Positions 58,484-64,000 of a stretch of 64,000 nt of DNA are shown in pieces. The DNA comes from Capsicum annuum (lineage: Eukaryota; Streptophyta; Magnoliopsida; Solanales; Solanaceae): contig NC_061121.1 of NCBI RefSeq assembly GCF_002878395.1, positions 44,170,023 through 44,234,022 of the forward strand. The letters are read 5' to 3'. A program made the position numbers and the translations under genes. How positions within the stretch are numbered: the first letter of the stretch is position 1; each line of letters begins with the position of its first letter. The notes below the pieces were generated by a model that was given only the letters and a program-made list of their open reading frames with translations, had not been told where the DNA came from and ran no database searches.

Positions 58484-58790
58484 CAACAGATTACCCATCA
58501 GGTGCGACATATTAACTATCTGATGTAACAGATTTGTTAGATAATGCAACAGATCAACCATCTGATGCAATAATGGAATCATCAAATTACAATTTTGATA
58601 CAACAGATTAATCATCTGATGCAACAAATTTAGCATATGATGCAACAGTGTAACTATCTGATGTAACATATTTAACATATGTTGCAACAGATTATGCATC
58701 AGACAAAAAATTTAATACAACTGATTAACCATCTGATGCAACGAAAGAACCACTGAATTAATGATCTGATGCAATAGATGAAGCTCCTGT
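58484..58790. repeat. Degenerate minisatellite around GATGCAACAGATTAAC
   Basis: About a dozen imperfect copies of a 20-24 bp unit (ATCTGATGCAACAGATTAACC-like). The minus strand happens to read an open Leu/His/Gln-rich repeat frame. Confidence 0.8.
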
Positions 58791-58974
58791 TGGATAAAAT
58801 TCTGTCAACTTTTCTGACAGGACATGTCCAAGACATGATTTTTCAAATTGATCATTCATCTGACGTAATAGAAAACCCAATGTTGCAAGAAATCTAAACA
58901 ATATTGACCATTGATAACTATTCCAATAGATCACTCATGTGTTGAAAGAAATTTGGGACCTATCGTACAAATCA

Positions 58975-59460
58975 TTCATCTTTCTCAACGGATGAGTGAT
59001 ATGTTTTGTATCGTCACAATAGATTACTTAGCCGTTGCTACAGGTTAGTTAACTATTCTGGAAGATCTCTTATATATTGCAATAAATGTGTGATCTGTTG
59101 CACAGGCCATTCATCCTTCTCAACAGATGAGTAATTTTTATGTATTGTCGCAACAGTCAGCCATTACTACAGGTTATTTAAATGTTCTAACAGATCATTC
59201 ATATGTTACAACAGATGATGTTGCAATAGAAGTGTGATCTGCTGTACAAAATATTTATTTTTCTTAACAGATGAGTGATATGTTTTGTATTGTTATAACA
59301 TATTACTCATCTATTGTAATAGGTTATTTAACTGTTCCAATAGATCACTCATGTTGCATCAATGTATGATTTGTTGCATAAACCATTCATCTATCTTAAA
59401 ATATGAGTGATACATTTTGTATTGTTGCAACAGATTGCTCATCCACTGCAATAGAAGTTG
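58975..59460. repeat. Higher-order tandem repeat, about 135-bp units, 3.5 copies
   Basis: Units start TTCATC(T/C)TTCTCAAC(A/G)GATGAGTGATATG at 58975, 59110, 59254 and 59386 (spacings 135, 144, 132). Each contains CAACAGAT/ATCTGTTGC words and a GTTATTTAACTGTTC segment. The last, partial unit runs into the Ulp1-like frame. Confidence 0.75.
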
Positions 59461-61911
59461 AATCAAGTCCAAGTAAAGAAACAAGTGAAGCAGCTAAGCT
59501 ACATCCACCACTCTATGAGCTTGCTTCACAAGTATTATCTCAATCAGGAGCAGAATGTGATGAACAAGGGGAGGAGGAATGTTTCAAAAGAAATGATCCA
59601 AATGCTAATAGCCTTTATGCCAAAGAGTTGGTAAAAACCTTCAGCATTGATCGTTATCCTATGAGAATACAGTGCGATGGTGCCACAGATTTAACGGTTA
59701 ATTTCGTAGTTAAGTCAACCATTGGAAAATCTTTTGATGCCCTCAGAAAAATACTTTGAGAAAAAAATTTTGACACTTATTTTAGGGAAAGCTTCTTTGG
59801 GAAATATCTTGATTTGCCTGAGGACCACAATGCTCGTTTTCAAATGAAAATGGTATATGAACTTCTCATAAGTAGGTTTATGTATGAAAACAAACCTAAG
59901 ATGGATGAGGTGTGGTAAATTACTGTGGCGTGCCAGTTTGTTTTGGTTGGAAGGTGTTTTCCATAGTTACTGGACTAAACTGTTATCCTCCTTCTCAAGT
60001 TATACCTATTCTAACCCAAAAAAAGTACCTCGTACATCCAAAAAAGGCAAAGACAAGTCGTGTGATCGTGATGACCTGGTGTCCATTGTTGGTCCAAGCT
60101 TCAAAAACAAGAAATTGATTGAAGCGTTGAAAGGAAAAGAACTTTCAAAGAAGTACAAGGGGTCATTATGATTGGTTTGATTTGTACATAATATTCTTTG
60201 GGCGAGAGACATTAAAAACAACATAAGCGTTGGTTTAATAAAGCTCTCCAAGGATCTTGAGACGTTTAACAACTATCCTTGGGGTTATAAAAGCTTCAAA
60301 ATGACTGTCTAATTTTTGTTGACTCCATTAGCGCCAAAGACAGTCAACTAATATGGATTTTCATAGTAAATGTTTCGTTTCTTTCTTTTATTATGATATC
60401 ATTCATTTTTTTACTCAATAATGGTTTTGATTTATTGGTGTTATTTTATAGGCTTGGGCATTTGAAGTCATTCCTCATTTAAGACAACAAACGAACTACT
60501 AGGAAGGATCTTCCTATCCAAGAATCTTGAGATGATTGTCGGCTGAAACTGATAAAAATATGAAAGTTCTTGATCTCTTAAACCCCCGAAGGATATAGTA
60601 AGTATAATTATAATTACATTTTTATTTTAATTAATGATTTTTTGAATTATTTAATCATTATTCTAATATATGTAATGATTTATGTTAGATTGTCCATCCA
60701 TCGCTAGTTCTGACCAATCAATAGTCGAAGATGCCATTTTTCCTTACTTTATGGTCTACACAAACTTTATCGGACCCTAAGGTCATCGACCAAATAAAAA
60801 TGGAATTGTTTGGAGCAACAACTATTATAAGAAAAATAATTTGGAGGGTGGGCTTGTTATTATTGATGGTCTTAGTGGTGATGGAGCTATTGGTGGTGGT
60901 AGTGGTGCTGCTATTGGTGCTAATGATGCTTCTCTTATAGTATTTAAAACAAATCATTATGAGTATGAATATACTGGTTATACAAATTTTTCCTCTCCCA
61001 GCGAATGTTCTGCATGCAAATGTGTCAAGACTGTAGGGCGAAATATGATGTAGTGATTAATGCTATTAATGCTTTAGAAATTGACATCTAAGATGGGTGT
61101 CATTCAATCAAAGATGATTTTATTTCCATCCACTCCATTGGAGATTCAATCTAAAAGGAGAAGAGAAGTGATTTCTAAGGCATTATCAATCCTTCAAAAG
61201 AGCAAAATTGCAACTCCTCTATCTGTTTGTTGCACTGAGGAATGTACAATGTCCAAAAGAGAGCAGGACCAGATGTACAACGTGGATATATATATCTTCC
61301 AACTAAGAAACGAACACATTTCTATTTCAATAGATGACACATCTGCTGAAAATTATAAAACAAATATATACATTTGTTGCAATAGTAGACTGACTCGTTG
61401 CACCAGATAAAGTACCTATTGTGACATATGTGTCATCAATTTTAACAAAACAAACAACTCTTTGTACCACTTCTATTTTTACCAACAAATGACCTATCTT
61501 CTACAATAGATGAGTCATATGTTGCAATAGATTGTTCATCCATTGAAAATTATCATGCAGGTCTTCCTCATGTACAAATTTTACCCAACAGTTGATTCAC
61601 TATTGCAACAAAAACATAATGTTCTTAGGATAATTTATAATAGCAGGAAGACCTATTTGATTTACTAAAACATATGAGTTATCCTTTTCCATTTTATTGT
61701 ATATCCGTAATTAGCACTGGACAATTCTTTCTTTCCAGGTGGATGTACAAGCTACTGCTGAACAGCATTGACAATATGGTACTCTACTCTTTTTATGGAA
61801 ATATGGAGAACAGAAAATGCAGAAACCGTACGTAAGCGAAAATAAAGATCCACGATGAGCAAAGCTGAATTCCATAGCACTGAATGAAGAACAACCTATC
61901 CCTATTGAGTA
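59403..61911 (+). pseudogene. Ulp1-family (DUF1985-type) gene, degraded, peptidase core missing
   Basis: Pieces of a family abundant in nightshade genomes and linked to Mutator-type elements carrying SUMO-protease-like genes. Frame 59403-59759 ends [20 protein letters not shown]. After a stop, the DUF1985 region reads FRESFFGKYLDLPEDHNARF, shifts frame at about 59917 (NYCGVPVCFGWK), and again to DDLVSIVGPSFKNKKLIEALKG and WARDIKNNISVGLIKLSKDL. Later pieces are IDQIKMELFGATTI (about 60790), GLSGDGAIGGGSGAAIGAND and SECSACKC (60868-61030), and STPLEIQSKRRREVISKALS (about 61130-61195). The C-terminal tail LWKYGEQKMQKPYVSENKDP lies near 61790-61855. The His-Asp-Cys catalytic core expected before that tail is absent. 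Confidence 0.75.
61380..61625. repeat. CAACAGAT/ATCTGTTG-type degenerate repeat patch
   Basis: Scattered words such as TTGTTGCAATAG, CTACAATAGATGAGTC and CAACAGTTG, continuous with the pattern seen at 58484-59460. It lies between the DUF1985-containing part and the C-terminal tail of the Ulp1-like pseudogene, at about the position of the missing peptidase core. Confidence 0.55.
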
Positions 61912-62807
61912 GATCTTTATAGCTTGAGTTTGTTAAAGTAATAAAATCACCCCTCCTTAGGAATCCTTTGCATCAATACTTAAATTGTTGATGTATTTAT
62001 TGAGATCTGTACCCATAACAATTTTTTTACATTTCATTTATTCGTTGATTTTATTTCAGCTAATTTCTTAAGGTTTCGATTTATTTTATTTCATCTATGA
62101 ATTTTATTTTTTCCTTAGATTTGAAATTATTAATTGAAATGGAATACTAGATTCAAATATTACAACTTATAATGTATCTGTTGCAACAGATGGAACATCT
62201 GTTGTAAAATACCAAATAGATTTGACATATATTGCAATAGATAGGTAATCTGTTGGAATTTATCAAACAGGTCTTCCCACTATTCCAACAGATAGACTTA
62301 GATAGAAAAACCGACATAATGCAATAGATGACGAACCTATTGCAATAAATAAACTATATGTCAAAACATGTAGAATATTTGTTACAATGAATGGAGAATC
62401 TGTTGCATTATAAAAATTCAACTTTCATCGGACACAAAAAAATTGCCACTACATGTTAAAATTTGAAAGTGAATTGAAATGAAAAAGGCGGAACCCATCG
62501 ATAGTATTCAGTTCAAACACCTAAAATAAAATAGGCATCTAGTAGACAATGTTCATTTTAAACACGTAAAATAAAATAGGTACAAATGTGTTAGGTTCGT
62601 ACTTTTTGCTGACTTGACATCTGATTTTACCCCCAATAAACATTTTTTTCACCAATGTCTTATATATTCATCTTCTTCCTAAAATTTAACCCTAAATTCT
62701 CAAATCTTCTTCTTCGTCGTCATTTTTTTTAATTATCCAAATTCTTCGAATTATTTGCATTTGGTCTTTCGTTTCTTTATCTTTTTTTTTTCCAATAGAG
62801 CTTGACA
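61912..62807. other. Spacer with a repeat patch (62165-62420)
   Basis: AT-rich DNA. 62165-62420 contains CTGTTGCAACAGATGG, CATCTGTTGTAAAA, CTATTCCAACAGATAG and related words. The last 150 bp upstream of 62808 are CT-rich and leader-like for the GRF gene. Confidence 0.6.
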
Positions 62808-63135
62808 ATGTCGAGTGCATCTTCCACTATTTTTTATGATAACGATTTTCGATATTGTAAGTACGGACATGAATCTCTATTAAACACTTCTTGGACTCAA
62901 CGAAATCTAGGGCTTCGGTTTCATACTTGTAAAATTTCAAAGGTAATATTTTTTTATTCAATTAGTTGATTACTTATTGACTTGTAATTATTTTATAATT
63001 GTATTTTTGTTTTTATAGAAATTGTATGGATGTGATTACTTTGATTGGTATAAAGATCGACAACCTTCACAAGCAAGTCGTGTAATATGGGGTTTGTTGA
63101 AGAAAGTCAAGGCTTTTGAAGAGAAACAAAATTGA
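62808..63135 (+). CDS. Small GRF-type zinc-finger protein, one intron, possibly decaying
   Basis: Exon 1 is 62808-62942 (ATG in GACAATGTC; donor GGTAAT). The intron is 62943-63018 (acceptor TTTTATAG). Exon 2 is 63019-63135 (TGA). The 83-residue product starts MSSASSTIFYDNDFRYC and has the GRF pattern: CKYG (normally CxCG), WTQRNLGLRFHTC, then GCDYFDWYKD, and a basic/coiled tail. One of the four zinc Cys is Tyr. After the TGA the same frame stays open for 19 codons and encodes a hydrophobic segment (YYIVAVIATSLVVLV) that related plant proteins carry as a C-terminal membrane anchor. The stop is therefore probably premature. The molecular role of these plant GRF proteins is unknown to me; GRF fingers elsewhere bind nucleic acid. 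Confidence 0.7.
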
Positions 63136-63289
63136 GCAAGAAGATACTACATTGTTGCCGTTATTGCTACTAGTTTGGTGGTGTTGGTCACATAGATTTT
63201 CAAGCCTAATTGCTAAAACTTTCATGGTGGTGTATCTCCTACTGATTTGGTGTTGTCGAGCACATGGATATTCAAGTGTGTAATTGCTA

Positions 63290-63520
63290 CAAAATATCAA
63301 ATAGATTTAGGCATGTGTTGAAGAATTTAGGTCATCTATTGAAAATTATCAAACAGGTCTTCCCATTGTTGCAACAAATTAGACTTAGATTAGATAGAAA
63401 TAACATCTGCAGAATGCAACATATGACTAACCTATTGCAATAGATAAACTATTTGCCAGAAAAGATAGAATATATTTTACAACAGATTGAAAATCTATTG
63501 CATTATAAAAAACTCAACTT
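63290..63520. repeat. Second copy of the 62165-type repeat patch
   Basis: Closely parallels 62205-62410, for example CAAACAGGTCTTCCCA followed by TTAGACTTAGATTAGATAG-like text. The GRF gene therefore sits between two related copies. Confidence 0.7.
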
Positions 63521-63830
63521 TCATTCATCAGAAAAAAATTATTACCACTACATGTACATGTAATTTAAAGTAAAGTGAAGTGTGACTTGAAATAAAAAAT
63601 TATTTTTTAACAGGCTCTTCTATATACAAAGGCTATAAGCATCTAGTTAGTACCCCATAAGCCCAGACCTATTGTAGGTTTTCCACAGCATTGTCGCACA
63701 GAAAGGCCGTTGGCTTGGCCATTTTTATGCCGGTCAACAAATATTTAATGTGTGAAAGAACGTGCGAGTCACTCGTGTAACCGACATCATTTTTTGGAAG
63801 GATCATACCCATGTTTTAAACTTCAAAATC
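63521..63830. other. Non-coding stretch
   Basis: No supported gene. Minus-strand frames here carry short protein-like pieces (HVLSHIKYLLTGIKMAKP) but with frameshifts and no family I can name. Confidence 0.35.
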
Positions 63831-63998
63831 TCATGATTTCTTCAGCAATACTTTCTTTGGCAAATGATTCATCAGTTTTGTCTCCCTCAACAAGATGGAC
63901 AAAAACTCCATCAGTGGCTCTATAAGGAGATAAAGATCGACATCGTCAATGAGAGGTTCGTTGCAGTCAAAAATATTGATCTCAATATCTCGATAATG
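63831..63998 (-). pseudogene. Unrecognised partial open frame at window edge
   Basis: A 55-codon open minus-strand frame entering from the right edge: FDCNEPLIDDVDLYLLIEPL, then MEFLSILLRETKLM, ending in TGA at 63831-63833. Codon choice and composition look protein-like (alternating acidic and Leu-rich helical text), but I do not recognise the family. It may be the end of a gene lying mostly beyond 64000. Confidence 0.3.
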
Positions 63999-64000
63999 TA

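Noticed and set aside
58472..58699. Leu/His/Gln-rich repeat protein on the minus strand
   Set aside because: The frame is produced by the minisatellite period and has no family resemblance or flanking gene signals.
60718..60957. Thr/Ser/Asn-rich minus-strand frame
   Set aside because: Antisense to the Gly-rich GLSGDGAIGGGSG stretch of the Ulp1-like pseudogene; repeats of GGT codons explain it.

Overview
This window looks like nuclear DNA of a dicot, most likely a nightshade (Solanaceae; a large-genome member such as pepper or tobacco would fit, but I cannot fix the species). It is AT-rich, intron-bearing and dominated by nested plant LTR retrotransposons. These have tRNA-iMet or Tat-type primer sites, 5-bp target duplications and many in-frame stops. 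I saw no bacterial operons, rRNA, tRNA or CRISPR. The window is decayed repeat around a few host genes, of which only one is clearly intact.

Layout, left to right. 1-3229 is the 3' part of a Tork/Tnt1-type Copia element, abutting an inverted fragment (3230-3634) of a small Copia family. 3635-6078 holds two MITEs and two exons of a nitrobindin-like (THAP4/heme-binding) pseudogene. A complete 1.93-kb gag/protease-only Copia element (6079-8008, target duplication GGATT) sits in what was its next intron. 8382-14941 is a Gypsy-LTR element without recognisable pol (LARD-like). Its 5' LTR is cut by a second Gypsy element (14942-20365) whose LTR promoter has a dense TGACG cluster. 20366-25749 is a truncated Tat/Ogre-type element. 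25750-29128 is a truncated Copia element (Copia-C) ending just upstream of a SAUR-like gene.

The biological core is a small SAUR (auxin-responsive) cluster. It contains a start-less SAUR copy (29302-29574, +), an intact SAUR (45990-46436, -) and a broken SAUR (47442-47746, +). Insertions have inflated it. A 5.2-kb Copia element (30639-45659, target duplication GAAGC) itself contains an 8.7-kb Tekay/Del-like chromovirus and a 1.15-kb inverted TRIM composite. A second inverted TRIM composite lies between the two right-hand SAURs. A Tat element with LTRs of 4 kb or more (48104-57405) lies just 3' of the broken SAUR and carries a five-LTR TRIM array. The native 3' flank resumes at 57406.

From about 57640 to the end there is a degraded Ulp1-family/DUF1985-type gene with its catalytic core missing. 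It is embedded in degenerate minisatellites built on the palindrome ATCTGTTGCAACAGAT. A small GRF-zinc-finger gene lies between two of these arrays. The strongest unusual signal is that two different TRIM families both occur as head-to-head inverted composites with U5 ends facing outward, each bounded by a single 5-bp target duplication. All family assignments are from reading motifs by eye; nothing was searched.
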